Below, piece after piece: positions 28,427-37,939 of a stretch of 64,000 nt of DNA. Source of the DNA: Demequina sediminis (GTDB lineage Bacteria > Actinomycetota > Actinomycetes > Actinomycetales > Demequinaceae); NCBI RefSeq assembly GCF_030296675.1, contig NZ_AP027736.1, positions 248,001-312,000 of the forward strand, read 5' to 3'. Within the stretch, counting starts at the first letter, position 1. Every line of letters starts with the position of its first letter. Below the pieces are notes generated by a model. That model was not told where the DNA came from and did not search any database. It worked only from the letters and a program-made list of their open reading frames with translations. Position numbers and translations under genes: made by a program.

Positions 28427-29148
28427 CTACGCGATCACGGTGCGCTGAAGCACCTCGGTGAGCTGGCGCGCGGCGTCGACCACCGCGCCGGCGTGGACCG
28501 CGCCGGGGAGGAGGTGAGTCGCTCCGCGGGTCCGGAGATGGATACCGCGGCGATCACGGTGCCCGCGGCCCCCCATACGGGCGCCGAGACCGACGCGACC
28601 CCCGGCTCACGCTCGCCGGCGCTCTCGGCGAAGCCGTTCGCGCGCACCTTGTCGAGCTCGGCGGCCGTGAAGCGGGCGCGCGCGAGCCCGCGGTGCATGC
28701 GCTCGGGCTCCGCCCATGCCAGCAGCACCTTCGCGGCGGAGCCGGCGGTCATGGTCATCGTGGTGCCCACGGGGATCGAGTCGCGCAGTCCGACGGGACG
28801 GTCGGCCGCGGCGATGCAGATGCGCTCGTCGCCGTGCGGCCGGTACAGCTGCGAGGACTCGCCCGTGCGGTCGCGCAGGACGGTCAGGACGGGCTGCGCC
28901 GCGGAGACCAGGCGGTCCTCGTTGACGGACGCGGCCAGCTGAGCGAAGCGGCGTCCCAGCACGAAGGCGCCCGTCGAGTCGCGCCCCACGAGGTGGTGGT
29001 GCTCAAGGGCAAGGGCGAGGCGGTGCACGGTGGGGCGGGCGAGGTGGGTCGAGGCCACGAGCTCCGCGAGGGTGGCCGGTCCCTGCTCCAGCGCACCCAG
29101 GATCGCTGCCGCCTTGTCAATGACGCCGACTCCGCTATGATTGTCCAC
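28427..29148 (-). CDS. IclR-family regulator, NdgR/LtbR-like (frame break near C-terminus)
   Basis: About 240 residues after repair. The winged helix at residues 5-65 ([37 protein letters not shown]) is followed by the IclR effector domain ([43 protein letters not shown]). One base added to the G4 run at 28505-28508 changes the nonsense tail into [23 protein letters not shown], ending at 28427. Being divergent from leuCD, with this length, is the hallmark of NdgR/LtbR, which controls leucine and other amino-acid genes in Streptomyces and Corynebacterium. The GTG start has no strong ribosome site. Assignment from context and length. Confidence 0.85.
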
Positions 29149-29163
29149 AGAGCGATACTAGCG

Positions 29164-29178
29164 TCTCAAATCCTGAGA
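29164..29178. promoter_or_regulatory. inverted repeat TCTCA-N5-TGAGA upstream of leuC
   Basis: A 5-bp perfect inverted repeat 25 bp before the leuC ATG, between the divergent regulator and leuC. A candidate NdgR/LtbR operator, or a leader hairpin. Confidence 0.5.
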
Positions 29179-29202
29179 TGTCGAGAGGTGAAGGAGAGCC
29201 CC

Positions 29203-30627
29203 ATGGGAACCACCCTGGCCGAGAAGCTGTGGGAAGACCACCTGGTCCGCAAGGGTGAGGACGGCGCGCCCGACCTCATCTACATCGACCTCCACATGTG
29301 CCACGAGGTCACCAGCCCGCAGGCGTTCGAGGGGCTGCGCCTTGCCGGCCGCCCCGTGCGCCGCCCGGACCTCACCATCGCGACCGAGGACCACAACACC
29401 CCCACGCTCGACATCGACCTGCCGATCGCCGACGAGACCTCGCGCAAGCAGGTCGACAAGCTGCGCGAGAACACCCGCGAGTTTGGCGTCCGCATCCACT
29501 CGCTGGGCGACGCCGACCAGGGCATCGTGCACGTGGTCGGCCCGCAGCTGGGCCTCACCATGCCGGGCATGACGGTCGTGTGCGGCGACTCCCACACCTC
29601 GACCCACGGCGCGTTCGGCTCGCTGGCCTTCGGCATCGGCACCTCGGAGGTCGAGCACGTGCTCGCCACCCAGACCCTGCCTCTCAAGCCGTTCAAGACC
29701 ATGGCGATCAACGTCAACGGCACGCTGCCCAAGGGCACCACCGCGAAGGACATCATCCTCGCGATCATCGCCAAGATCGGCACCGGCGGCGGACAGGGCT
29801 ACGTGCTCGAGTACCGCGGCGACGCGATCCGCGCGCTCTCGATGGAGGCGCGCATGACCATCTGCAACATGTCGATCGAGGCGGGCGCGCGCGCCGGCAT
29901 CATCGCCCCCGACGACACGACGTTCGAGTACGTCAAGGGCCGTCCCCACGCCCCCGAGGGCCAGGATTGGGACGATGCCGTGGCCTACTGGCGCACGCTG
30001 GTCACCGATGCTGACGCCCAGTTCGACGCCGAGGTCGACCTCGACGCCTCCGACCTCGAGCCGTTCATCACGTGGGGCACCAACCCGGGACAGGGCCTGC
30101 CGCTGAGCGCGACCGTGCCGAACCCCGAGGACTTCGCGGACGAGGCCGAGCGCGAGGCGGCCGCCAACGCGCTCGAGTACATGGGGCTGACGCCCGGCAC
30201 TCCGTTCCGCGAGATCGCCGTGGACACGGTCTTCCTTGGCTCGTGCACCAACGGCCGCATCGAGGACCTGCGTGCCGCCGCCGCGATCATCAAGGGCCGC
30301 GAGAAGGCGCCGAACACGCGCATGCTCGTCGTCCCCGGCTCGGCGCGCGTGCGCCTCCAGGCCGAGGCCGAGGGCCTGGACCAGATCTTCAAGGACTTCG
30401 GTGCGGAGTGGCGCAATGCCGGCTGCTCGATGTGCCTGGGCATGAACCCCGACCAGCTGCGCCCGCAGGAGCGTTCGGCGTCCACCTCGAACCGCAACTT
30501 CGAGGGTCGCCAGGGCAAGGGCGGCCGCACTCACCTCGTGTCGCCCCTGGTCGCCGCCGCGACCGCGGTGCGTGGCACGCTGTCCAGCCCCGACGACCTG
30601 GTCGACGCCCCCGCGGCGCTCGCGTAA
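29203..30627 (+). CDS. leuC: 3-isopropylmalate dehydratase large subunit
   Basis: A 474-residue aconitase-family subunit for leucine biosynthesis, isomerising 2- to 3-isopropylmalate, and citramalate intermediates in the CimA route. Iron-sulfur ligands are in [13 protein letters not shown] and [13 protein letters not shown] (three Cys). Substrate-site blocks are [19 protein letters not shown] and the C-terminal [28 protein letters not shown] precedes the ATG. leuD follows 12 bp later. The dispersed word at 29970 encodes Asp-Asp-Ala. Presence of cimA at the window start suggests this dehydratase also serves isoleucine formation. Confidence 0.97.
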   Translation: MGTTLAEKLWEDHLVRKGEDGAPDLIYIDLHMCHEVTSPQAFEGLRLAGRPVRRPDLTIATEDHNTPTLDIDLPIADETSRKQVDKLRENTREFGVRIHSLGDADQGIVHVVGPQLGLTMPGMTVVCGDSHTSTHGAFGSLAFGIGTSEVEHVLATQTLPLKPFKTMAINVNGTLPKGTTAKDIILAIIAKIGTGGGQGYVLEYRGDAIRALSMEARMTICNMSIEAGARAGIIAPDDTTFEYVKGRPHAPEGQDWDDAVAYWRTLVTDADAQFDAEVDLDASDLEPFITWGTNPGQGLPLSATVPNPEDFADEAEREAAANALEYMGLTPGTPFREIAVDTVFLGSCTNGRIEDLRAAAAIIKGREKAPNTRMLVVPGSARVRLQAEAEGLDQIFKDFGAEWRNAGCSMCLGMNPDQLRPQERSASTSNRNFEGRQGKGGRTHLVSPLVAAATAVRGTLSSPDDLVDAPAALA

Positions 30628-30639
30628 GGAGACACCGAG

Positions 30640-31287
30640 ATGGAGAAGTTCACCACCCACACCGGAATCGGCGTCCCGCTGCGCCGCTCCAACGTCGACA
30701 CGGACCAGATCATCCCCGCCGTGTACCTCAAGCGCATCACGCGCACCGGCTTCGAGGACGCGCTGTTCGCCGCGTGGAAGGGCGACGCCGACTTCGTGCT
30801 CAACCAGCCCGCGTACACGCACGGCAGCGTGCTGGTCGCCGGGCCCGACTTCGGCACCGGATCGTCTCGCGAGCACGCCGTCTGGGCGCTCAAGGACTAC
30901 GGCTTCAAGGTCGTCATCGCGTCGCGCTTCGCGGACATCTTCCGCGGCAACTCGGGCAAGCAGGGACTGCTCGCCGCCGTCGTGAGCCAGGAGAACGTCG
31001 AGCTGCTGTGGAAGCTGCTCGAGACGGAGCCCGGCAAGGAGATCACGGTGTCGCTCGAGGATCGCACGGTGACGTGCGGCGAGCTCACCGTGCCGTTCGA
31101 GATTGACGACTACGTGCGCTGGCGCCTCATGGAGGGTCTCGACGACATCGGCCTGACCCTGCAGCACGAGGCCGACATCACGGCCTTCGAGGCCAAGCGA
31201 GCCGCGTGGCGTCCGCGCACGCTGCCCGCGAAGCACCTCCCGAGCGTGGAGATCGAGGCCGCCCGCGCGGCCGACATGCCGTCCTGA
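30640..31287 (+). CDS. leuD: 3-isopropylmalate dehydratase small subunit
   Basis: A 215-residue swivel-domain subunit pairing with LeuC. Typical motifs are [23 protein letters not shown], the substrate loop [17 protein letters not shown] and the [17 protein letters not shown] block. AAGGAG lies before the ATG, and the 12-bp gap to leuC gives a simple leuCD operon. The length matches the family (about 200). Confidence 0.97.
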   Translation: MEKFTTHTGIGVPLRRSNVDTDQIIPAVYLKRITRTGFEDALFAAWKGDADFVLNQPAYTHGSVLVAGPDFGTGSSREHAVWALKDYGFKVVIASRFADIFRGNSGKQGLLAAVVSQENVELLWKLLETEPGKEITVSLEDRTVTCGELTVPFEIDDYVRWRLMEGLDDIGLTLQHEADITAFEAKRAAWRPRTLPAKHLPSVEIEAARAADMPS

Positions 31288-31337
31288 CCTGAGACCGGTC
31301 AACAGATGGCCGGGGAGACACATGGCATAGTCGGGCC

Positions 31338-32183
31338 ATGAGCTCCCCGGCCATTGCTGTCCCCGCCGTGCCCGCACTGAGGGCGGACGCGCACACCGTC
31401 CTGCGCGTGGTCGCCGCGGTCCTGGTGACCGGCGCCGCCGTGCTGCTGTTCGCGGTCCACGTCCGGCCGCTCGGCTACGTGCCGTTGATCGTTGGCGTCG
31501 TGCTTGCGGCGGCCGTGGACCGCAGGCTCGCGCGCGACCTGGGACTCATCGCGCTGGGGCAGGTGATCATCTCGACCATCTCCCTCAAGGCGGACCTCTC
31601 GGACGCCGGCATGGCCCGCTTCACGGTCGCGCTCTCGCTCGCCGTGCTGGTGCCGTGGGCGATCTCCCACCACGTGTTCGGCGACCGGGCCATCACGTTC
31701 CCCGTGGCCACGGGGCGGCGCTGGACGCGCACGATGTGGCTGTACCTCGCGATCGTGGTCGCGGTGGGCTACCTGCTGTTGCCCTGGTACTTCATCTCGA
31801 GCGGGGTGTACACGAACTGGCCCGACCTCGATTCCGACGGCGAGATCGCGCGGCTGTTCGTGGGCGTCAACGCGGTGGGACTGTGGGACGAGCTCTTCTT
31901 CATCTGCGTGGTCTTCGCCCTGCTGCGCGCCCACTTCCCGGTGTGGCTTGCCAACGTGCTGCAGGCGATCGTGTTCGTCAGCTTCCTGTGGGAGCTGGGC
32001 TACCGCGCGTGGGGGCCCGCGCTGACGATCCCGTTCGCGCTCGTGCAGGGGTGGATCTTCGCGCGTACCAAGTCGCTGCCGTACGTGGTCACGGTCCACC
32101 TGCTCTTCGACGCCGTGGTCTTCGCGGTGCTGGTCCATGCTCATCAGCCCGAGCTCTTCGACATCTTCATCACGGCGCCCTGA
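31338..32183 (+). CDS. CPBP-like multi-pass membrane protein
   Basis: A 281-residue protein with about eight helices. The second half resembles CPBP (CAAX-protease-like, Abi) proteins: VNAVGLWDELFFICVVFALLR, then FVSFLWELGYRAWGP, then VTVHLLFDAVVF. The metal/catalytic EExxxR motif is replaced by DELFFICV and the second His motif is absent or shifted, so proteolysis is doubtful. A -10-like CATAGT ends 6 nt upstream of the ATG with no ribosome site, suggesting leaderless translation. It lies behind leuD with a 50-bp gap and is followed by a kinase gene 14 bp later. Confidence 0.65.
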   Translation: MSSPAIAVPAVPALRADAHTVLRVVAAVLVTGAAVLLFAVHVRPLGYVPLIVGVVLAAAVDRRLARDLGLIALGQVIISTISLKADLSDAGMARFTVALSLAVLVPWAISHHVFGDRAITFPVATGRRWTRTMWLYLAIVVAVGYLLLPWYFISSGVYTNWPDLDSDGEIARLFVGVNAVGLWDELFFICVVFALLRAHFPVWLANVLQAIVFVSFLWELGYRAWGPALTIPFALVQGWIFARTKSLPYVVTVHLLFDAVVFAVLVHAHQPELFDIFITAP

Positions 32184-32197
32184 GGGTCGTCGGCATC

Positions 32198-32824
32198 GTG
32201 AATCAACCCGCCGCCTCGAGCGAGCACGTCGCCCGTGCCGTGTCGCTGGCGGGGGAACGGCCGCGCGTCGTGATCGGGATCGCGGGCGTTCCCGGCGCGG
32301 GCAAGTCGACATACGCGCGCGCACTGGTGTCGGCCGTGATCGATCGCGGCGTGCCCGCCGCGTATCTGCCGATGGACGGCTTTCACCTGCCTGCGGCCGA
32401 GCTCGCACGGCGTGGACTCGCGGGCCGCAAGGGCGCCCCCGAGACCTTCGATGCCGCGGCCTACGTGGGACTGCTCCGGAGCGTGCGCGACGTCCGAGCG
32501 GCGGGCCGTGACATCCTCGCGCCCGACTACGACCGCGACCTCCACGACGTGGTGCCGGACCGCCTGGTGATCCCCGCGGGCACTCGGGTCGTGGTGACGG
32601 AGGGCAACTACCTGGCGTGGGGTGCCGGCGGCTGGGAGGGTGTGAGGCCCCTGCTCGACGCCCTGTGGTGGCTCGACGTGCCGTGGGAGGTCGCGAGGGC
32701 GCGGCTCATCGAGCGCCGCGTGACGACGGGACGATCCCGCGAGGACGCGGTCGCGTGGGTCGACTCGGTGGATGAGGCCAACGCGCGGATCGTGCAGGCC
32801 GCGCGAGCCGCCGCGGCGCCCTAG
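32198..32824 (+). CDS. P-loop nucleoside/sugar kinase-like protein
   Basis: A 208-residue kinase of the uridine kinase/phosphoribulokinase/pantothenate kinase superfamily. The Walker A motif is GIAGVPGAGKSTYA, the following YLPMDGFHLP is the DGFH signature of the PanK-like nucleoside/nucleotide kinase group, and VVTEGNYLAW and RLIERRVTTGRS (lid) complete it. Relatives include the fructose-operon protein FrcK and actinobacterial nucleoside kinases; substrate unknown. GTG 32198 is 14 bp after the membrane-protein gene. It converges with the PfkB gene, overlapping by 4 bp. Confidence 0.82.
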   Translation: MNQPAASSEHVARAVSLAGERPRVVIGIAGVPGAGKSTYARALVSAVIDRGVPAAYLPMDGFHLPAAELARRGLAGRKGAPETFDAAAYVGLLRSVRDVRAAGRDILAPDYDRDLHDVVPDRLVIPAGTRVVVTEGNYLAWGAGGWEGVRPLLDALWWLDVPWEVARARLIERRVTTGRSREDAVAWVDSVDEANARIVQAARAAAAP

Positions 32825-33705
32825 CCGTTCTCCTTCTCAAGCCACGCGCGCGTGCCGAAGCTCCCCAGCGACCGCGCGACCACCGCGGAGGCGAACGCGA
32901 TGTCCTCCGCCAGCCGGGCATCGTCCCTTCCCAGGGACGCGATGCGCCACGCGAGCGCGCCATGGAAGAAGTCGCCGGCCCCGAGGGTGTCCCGCACGGG
33001 CGAGACGGGCGGGATCGCCACCGACCCGTCGGCAGTCCTCGTGCGGTACAGGACCGGCCGGGAGCCTCGCGTGATGACGGCGGCGCTGGCGCCGAGTCCG
33101 AGGACGTGGTCGACGACGCGGTCGGGAGAGCCCGCGGTGCCGGGAGGCGCGTAGTCGTCGGAGACCACCGCGATGTCGCACGCCGCCACCATCGCGTCGG
33201 TGTGGGGCTTGTGGCTGCCCGCGTCGAGGATGACGGGGACGCCCGCGGCACGTGCCCTGGCGGCGATCGGCAGCGACACCGACGGGAAGTAGCCGTCGAT
33301 CAGCACCGCGGACACGCCGTCCAAGGACGCCTCATGCGTCGGCTCGAGCGCGCCAGCCGTCGCCACGCCCGTGGGCGACACGACCGCGCGATCGCCGGTC
33401 GCGCGCGTGATCATGATCGACGCGGTGATCGGCGGGCCGTCGTAGGAGGCCGCCGCGACGATCTCGACCCCGCAGCGCTCGAGGTCCGCCCGCAGGGGAG
33501 CGGCGAGCGGGTGCTCGGGCAGCGCGGTCGCCAGCGTCGCGGCTCCGCCGCAGTGGGCGAACGCGACCGCGGCATTCGCGGCGGGGCCGCCCGCGCACAC
33601 CGTGAAGTCCAGCGCGGCGACCTTCTGGTTGGGCGAGGGAAGCGCCTCCACGAGTTGGACGATGTCGAGCGTCGCGAGGCCGGCGAACAGGGCGGACGTG
33701 GTCAC
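32821..33705 (-). CDS. PfkB-family carbohydrate kinase
   Basis: A 294-residue ribokinase-fold enzyme. The N-terminal LATLDIVQLVEALPSPNQKV and CAGGPAANAAVAFAHCGG (PfkB signature 1), then VILDAGSHKP, GASAAVITRGS and the ATP/anion-hole signature DTLGAGDFFHGALAW with the catalytic Asp are all present. Sugar specificity is unknown; some close relatives act on 2-keto-3-deoxygluconate or sulfofructose, but nothing decides here. The start GTG 33705 has a weak ribosome site. The word at 32917 encodes Asp-Asp-Ala (GRDDARL). Confidence 0.87.
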   Translation of the reverse strand: MTTSALFAGLATLDIVQLVEALPSPNQKVAALDFTVCAGGPAANAAVAFAHCGGAATLATALPEHPLAAPLRADLERCGVEIVAAASYDGPPITASIMITRATGDRAVVSPTGVATAGALEPTHEASLDGVSAVLIDGYFPSVSLPIAARARAAGVPVILDAGSHKPHTDAMVAACDIAVVSDDYAPPGTAGSPDRVVDHVLGLGASAAVITRGSRPVLYRTRTADGSVAIPPVSPVRDTLGAGDFFHGALAWRIASLGRDDARLAEDIAFASAVVARSLGSFGTRAWLEKENG

Positions 33706-33779
33706 GTCGTCACTGTAGCCAGGACGATGCGCGGGCGCCGGTGCGGTCGTGGCGCCGCCCATGGGGGAAGATAGAGCCC

Positions 33780-35090
33780 ATGACCGATTCCATCCGGGTC
33801 ACCGGCGGGCGCCCCCTCACGGGCGAGATCACCGTCCGCGGTGCGAAGAACTTTGTGTCCAAGGCGATGGTTGCCGCGCTGCTGGGCTCCTCGGCGTCCA
33901 CCCTGCGCAACGTGCCCGACATCCGAGACGTCAACGTCGTGTCCTCCCTGCTCCGCCTCCACGGCGTCGAGGTCGACTACGACGTCGAGGCGGGTGTCCT
34001 CGCCATGGACACCTCGAGCCTCGTGCGCGCGGATGCCGCACAGATCGCGGCGCATGCGGGCTCGTCCCGCATCCCGATCCTGCTGTGTGGCCCCCTGCTG
34101 CACCGCCTGGGCGAGGCCGTCATCCCCGACCTCGGCGGTTGCCGGATCGGTGACCGGCCGATCGACTTCCACCTCGAGATCCTCAAGAAGTTCGGGGCCG
34201 AGGTCACGCAGATGGAGGACGGCCTCTACCTCACCGCGCCACACGGGCTTAAGGGCATCAAGCACAAGCTCACCTACCCCTCGGTGGGCGCGACCGAGCA
34301 ACTGCTCCTCACCGCCGTCATGGCCGAGGGCATCACTCACCTCGAGGGCGCGGCCGTCGAGCCCGAGATCAAGGACCTCATCGACACGCTCCAGAAGATG
34401 GGCGCGATCATCTCGGTCGACACCGACCGCTCGATCACGATCGAGGGCGTGAAGCGCCTCCACGGCTACGACCACTACGCGCTCACGGACCGCATCGAGG
34501 TGGGCTCGTGGGCCTCCGCCGCGCTGGCGACCAAGGGCGACATCTTCGTTCACGGCGCGCAGCAGCGCACCATGGGCATGTTCCTCAACGTGTTCCGCAA
34601 GGTCGGCGGCGAGTTCGAGGTGGTTCGCGACGGCATTCGCTTCTATCACCCGGGCGGCGACCTCCACTCGATCGCGCTGCAGACGGACGTGCACCCCGGC
34701 TTCATGACCGACTGGCAGCAGCCTCTCGTGGTCGCGTTGACGCAGGCCAAGGGCCTGAGCATCGTCCACGAGACGGTCTACGAGCAGCGGTTCGGCTTCA
34801 CGCACGCGCTGTGCCAGATGGGTGCCCAGGTTCAGCTGTTCCGCGAGTGCCTGGGCGACCGTGCCTGCAGGTTCGGCGACCGCAACTTCAAGCACTCCGC
34901 GGTGATCTCGGGTCCCACGCCGCTCAAGGCGGCCGACATCGAGGTGCCCGATCTTCGCGGCGGCTTCTCCCACCTCATCGCCGCGCTCGCGGCGGAGGGT
35001 ACGTCCACGGTGCGCGGCATCGGGATCATCGACCGCGGATACGAGAACTTCCGAGGCAAGCTGTCCGCGCTCGGCGCCGAGGTCGTCTAA
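33780..35090 (+). CDS. murA: UDP-N-acetylglucosamine 1-carboxyvinyltransferase
   Basis: A 436-residue enolpyruvyl transferase (EPSP synthase fold), the first committed step of peptidoglycan synthesis. GAKNFVSKAMVAALL holds the substrate-binding Lys-Asn pair, and DLGGCRIGDRPIDFH the catalytic Cys loop, with Cys rather than the Asp found in fosfomycin-resistant forms. The C-terminal FRGKLSALGAEV is family-typical. It leads a run murA-plsC-gpsA-ddl with gaps of 4, -4 and -1 bp, an envelope-precursor operon. GGGGGAAG lies some 10 nt ahead of the ATG. Confidence 0.96.
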   Translation: MTDSIRVTGGRPLTGEITVRGAKNFVSKAMVAALLGSSASTLRNVPDIRDVNVVSSLLRLHGVEVDYDVEAGVLAMDTSSLVRADAAQIAAHAGSSRIPILLCGPLLHRLGEAVIPDLGGCRIGDRPIDFHLEILKKFGAEVTQMEDGLYLTAPHGLKGIKHKLTYPSVGATEQLLLTAVMAEGITHLEGAAVEPEIKDLIDTLQKMGAIISVDTDRSITIEGVKRLHGYDHYALTDRIEVGSWASAALATKGDIFVHGAQQRTMGMFLNVFRKVGGEFEVVRDGIRFYHPGGDLHSIALQTDVHPGFMTDWQQPLVVALTQAKGLSIVHETVYEQRFGFTHALCQMGAQVQLFRECLGDRACRFGDRNFKHSAVISGPTPLKAADIEVPDLRGGFSHLIAALAAEGTSTVRGIGIIDRGYENFRGKLSALGAEVV

Positions 35091-35094
35091 GCCC

Positions 35095-35820
35095 GTGCCG
35101 ACGCAGCCCACCCGCTTCTATCGCGGCGGCGCGAGGTTCCTGCAGGGACTCGTGACCGCGTGCACGCGCAAGGACTGGCATGGTGCGGAGCACCTGCCCT
35201 CCGACACCGGCTTCATCGCGGTGTCGAACCACATGACCTACGCGGATCCGATCACGCTCGCGCACTTCCTCTACAACAACGGACACCCGCCGCGGTTCCT
35301 CGCGAAGTCAAGCCTCTTCGAGGCGCCCGTGATCGGCCCGATCCTGCGCGGTTTCGACCAAATCCCCGTCTATCGAGGCACGTCCCGCGCCGCCGAGGCC
35401 GTCGAGGCAGGCGTCGAGGTGCTGCGCCGCGGCGACATGATCGCGATGTTCCCCGAGGGCACCCTCACCCGCGACCCCGACCTGTGGCCGATGGTCGCGC
35501 GTACCGGCGTGGCGCGAATGGCGCTCAGCACCGGCGTGCCCGTCATCCCCGTCGCGCAATGGGGCGCACAGCGCCTCCTTCCGCGCTACGGCAAGCTCCT
35601 GCGCCCCATCCCGCGCAAGACCATCACGGTGGTGGCCGGCCCGCCAGTCGACCTCGACGACCTCCGCGGCGGCGAGCTCGACACCGCGACCCTGCGGGTC
35701 GCGACGGACCGCATCATGGCTACGCTGACCTCCATGGTCGCCGAGATCCGTGGGGAGACGCCTCCCGCGACGCCGTTCGACATGCGCGGCAAGCGCGACG
35801 GACGCGGGGGAGCGCGATGA
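35095..35820 (+). CDS. plsC: 1-acyl-sn-glycerol-3-phosphate acyltransferase
   Basis: A 241-residue PlsC-family enzyme making phosphatidic acid. The four acyltransferase blocks are visible: SNHMTYADPI (HxxxxD catalytic pair), DQIPVYRGTSRA, MFPEGTLTRDPD and VIPVAQWGAQ. There is no long transmembrane segment, only the usual amphipathic N-terminus. GTG 35095 starts 4 bp after murA; the stop overlaps the gpsA ATG (ATGA), so translation is coupled. Pairing with gpsA puts both halves of glycerophospholipid entry side by side. Confidence 0.93.
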   Translation: MPTQPTRFYRGGARFLQGLVTACTRKDWHGAEHLPSDTGFIAVSNHMTYADPITLAHFLYNNGHPPRFLAKSSLFEAPVIGPILRGFDQIPVYRGTSRAAEAVEAGVEVLRRGDMIAMFPEGTLTRDPDLWPMVARTGVARMALSTGVPVIPVAQWGAQRLLPRYGKLLRPIPRKTITVVAGPPVDLDDLRGGELDTATLRVATDRIMATLTSMVAEIRGETPPATPFDMRGKRDGRGGAR

Positions 35821-36818
35821 CCCGGGCCGCGGTGCTCGGCTCGGGCGCGTGGGGCACGACGTTTGCGGCGGTGTTGGCCGATGCCGGAACGCAGGTGACG
35901 TTGTGGGGTCGCGACGAGGCCGTCGTGCGGTCGATCCGCGACGAGCGCCGCCACGAGGCGTCGATTCCCGGCGTCGAGTTGTCCGCGGGGATTCACGCGA
36001 CCACCGATGTCGAGGAGGCCCTCGCGGGAGCCGACCTCGTGGCCATCGCGCTGCCCGCGCAGCACGTGAGGGGCATCATCGCTCCGTTCGCGTCGCTCGT
36101 GCCCGACGGCGCCGTCGCGGTGTCGCTCATGAAGGGTGTCGAGCTCGGGACGCACGCGCGCATGTCGAGCGTCATCTCGGACGCCTGGGCCCTTGGCGCC
36201 GATCGCGTCGCCGTGGTGTCCGGGCCCAACCTCGCGCGCGAGATCGCCCAACACCAGCCCACGGCGACCGTCGTGGCATCGTCCAACCGGGAGGCCGCCG
36301 AACTCGTGGCCGCCGCGACGGCATCGTCCTATTTCAGGCCGTACACGAATGACGACGTGGTGGGCGTGGAGCTGTGTGGCGCGTACAAGAACGTCATCGC
36401 GGTGGGCGTGGGGATCGCCGATGGCCTCGGTTTCGGTCACAACACCACCGCGACGGTCATCACGCGTGGCCTCGCGGAGATCACGCGGCTGGGCCTCGCG
36501 CTCGGCTCGCGGCCCGAGACCTTCTCGGGGCTGGCGGGCATGGGTGACCTGATCGCGACGTGCGCGTCGCCGCTGTCGCGCAACCACACGCTCGGCGCCC
36601 ATATCGGTCGAGGCGCCTCGCTCGAGGAGGCGATCGCGCTCACGCGCGGCACCGCCGAGGGCGTCAAGACGTCCCAGTCGATCCGCGAACTGGCGGCGTC
36701 GGCTAGCGTCGAGGTGCCGATCTGCGACGGCGTGGTGACCATCCTCGAGGGCGGCGCGCCGCGCGAGTCGGTGGTCGAGGCGCTGTTGTCCCGGCCGCGC
36801 AAGGCGGAGGTCGACTGA
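35817..36818 (+). CDS. gpsA: glycerol-3-phosphate dehydrogenase [NAD(P)+]
   Basis: A 333-residue enzyme supplying sn-glycerol-3-phosphate for lipids. The dinucleotide motif LGSGAWGTTFA (GxGxxG), VSGPNLAREIA, the catalytic Lys in VELCGAYKNVIAVG, and GMGDLIATCASPLSRN are all family signatures. Two exact dispersed words (36275 and 36320), 45 bp apart, both encode Ala-Ser-Ser in a variable surface region and use the GCA Ala codon. The ATG overlaps the plsC stop by 4 nt, and its stop overlaps the ddl start. Confidence 0.96.
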   Translation: MTRAAVLGSGAWGTTFAAVLADAGTQVTLWGRDEAVVRSIRDERRHEASIPGVELSAGIHATTDVEEALAGADLVAIALPAQHVRGIIAPFASLVPDGAVAVSLMKGVELGTHARMSSVISDAWALGADRVAVVSGPNLAREIAQHQPTATVVASSNREAAELVAAATASSYFRPYTNDDVVGVELCGAYKNVIAVGVGIADGLGFGHNTTATVITRGLAEITRLGLALGSRPETFSGLAGMGDLIATCASPLSRNHTLGAHIGRGASLEEAIALTRGTAEGVKTSQSIRELAASASVEVPICDGVVTILEGGAPRESVVEALLSRPRKAEVD

Positions 36819-37921
36819 TGGCGGCATCGACGGCGCGGCCCACGGTGGCGGTGGTCTTCGGCGGTCGGTCCTCCGAGCATGGCGTGTCGTGCGTGACCGC
36901 GGGCGGAGTGCTCGGCGCGATCGACCGCGACACGTGGGACGTGGTCGCGGTGGGGATCACGCGCGAGGGCCGCTGGACGCCGGTGTCCTCCGACCCCGCG
37001 CAGTGGCGCATCATCGACGGACGGATGCCCGAGGTACTCGCGACCGACGAGGCCGTGGTCACGCCGCGGGCGGCCGGTTCGGGGCAGTGGACCGTGGTGA
37101 CCGATGCCGGTCAGACTCGCGACTTCGCCCACGTCGACGTGGTATTTCCCCTGCTCCACGGGCCGTGGGGCGAGGATGGCACGATCCAGGGCGCGCTCGA
37201 ACTCACCGACACGAGATACGTCGGGTCCGGCGTGCTCGCCTCCGCCGCGGGCATGGACAAGGTCTTCATGAAGACGGTGTTCCGTGGCGCGGGCCTGCCC
37301 GTGACGCCCGATGTCGTGGTCACCCCCACGGTGGGCGTGAGCGAGCAGCGCGAGCAGATCGAGGCTCTAGGGCTTCCCGTCTTCGTCAAGCCGGCCCGCG
37401 CCGGATCCTCGATGGGAATCTCGAAGGTGTCCGACTGGGCGGCCCTCGATGCGGCCGTCGCGGACGCCCAGAAGCACGATCCGAAGGTGCTCATCGAGGC
37501 GGCGGTGGTGGGCCGCGAGATCGAGACCGCGGTGCTTGCGACGCCCGACGGGCTGCTGACGTCCCCCGCGGGCGAGATCATCACGGGCGGCGATCACGAC
37601 TTCTACGACTTCGAGGCCAAGTATCTCGACGAGGCCGCGGTCACGCTGCTGTGCCCCACGGAGCTCGAGCCCGCCGTGGCGGCGACCGTCGCGGACTATG
37701 CGCGCCGCGCCTTCCGCGCGATCGACGCCGAGTCGCTCGCCCGCGTCGACGTGTTCGTGACGGACACCGGCGATGTGGTGGTCAACGAGATCAACACGAT
37801 GCCGGGCTTCACTCCCACGTCGATGTATCCGCGCATGGCGGCGGCCGCGGGCATCTCGTATCCGGCGCTCGTGGAGACGCTGCTCACGGTCGCGCTCGAG
37901 CGGCCGGTGGGGCTGCGCTAG
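36818..37921 (+). CDS. ddl: D-alanine--D-alanine ligase
   Basis: A 367-residue ATP-grasp ligase joining two D-Ala for peptidoglycan. VVFGGRSSEHGVSC is signature 1 of the family, LHGPWGEDGTIQGALEL the HGxxGEDG motif, and FVKPARAGSSMGISKV binds ATP. The metal-binding VDVFVTDTGDVVVNEINTMPGFTPTSMYP includes the omega-loop region; I see no clear vancomycin-type (D-Lac) replacement. TGATGG overlap with gpsA. The gene is last in the envelope operon, ending in a hairpin shared with the converging DUF3515 gene. Confidence 0.96.
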   Translation: MAASTARPTVAVVFGGRSSEHGVSCVTAGGVLGAIDRDTWDVVAVGITREGRWTPVSSDPAQWRIIDGRMPEVLATDEAVVTPRAAGSGQWTVVTDAGQTRDFAHVDVVFPLLHGPWGEDGTIQGALELTDTRYVGSGVLASAAGMDKVFMKTVFRGAGLPVTPDVVVTPTVGVSEQREQIEALGLPVFVKPARAGSSMGISKVSDWAALDAAVADAQKHDPKVLIEAAVVGREIETAVLATPDGLLTSPAGEIITGGDHDFYDFEAKYLDEAAVTLLCPTELEPAVAATVADYARRAFRAIDAESLARVDVFVTDTGDVVVNEINTMPGFTPTSMYPRMAAAAGISYPALVETLLTVALERPVGLR

Positions 37922-37939
37922 CCGTACCCGGTCGGCTAG
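37918..37939. terminator. bidirectional hairpin carrying both stop codons
   Basis: CTAGCCG (37918-37924) pairs with CGGCTAG (37933-37939). The ddl TAG lies in the left arm and the DUF3515 stop in the right arm, an unusually compact arrangement. Confidence 0.6.

Noticed and set aside
29203-31287. A missing leuB as a sign of a broken leucine pathway
   Set aside because: leuA and leuB are commonly unlinked from leuCD in actinobacteria, so their absence here says nothing.
29158-31377. A 739-codon minus-strand frame opposite leuCD
   Set aside because: Mirror of strongly conserved leuC/leuD codons; composition unlike a protein. The same applies to 1006-2649 and 46593-48398.
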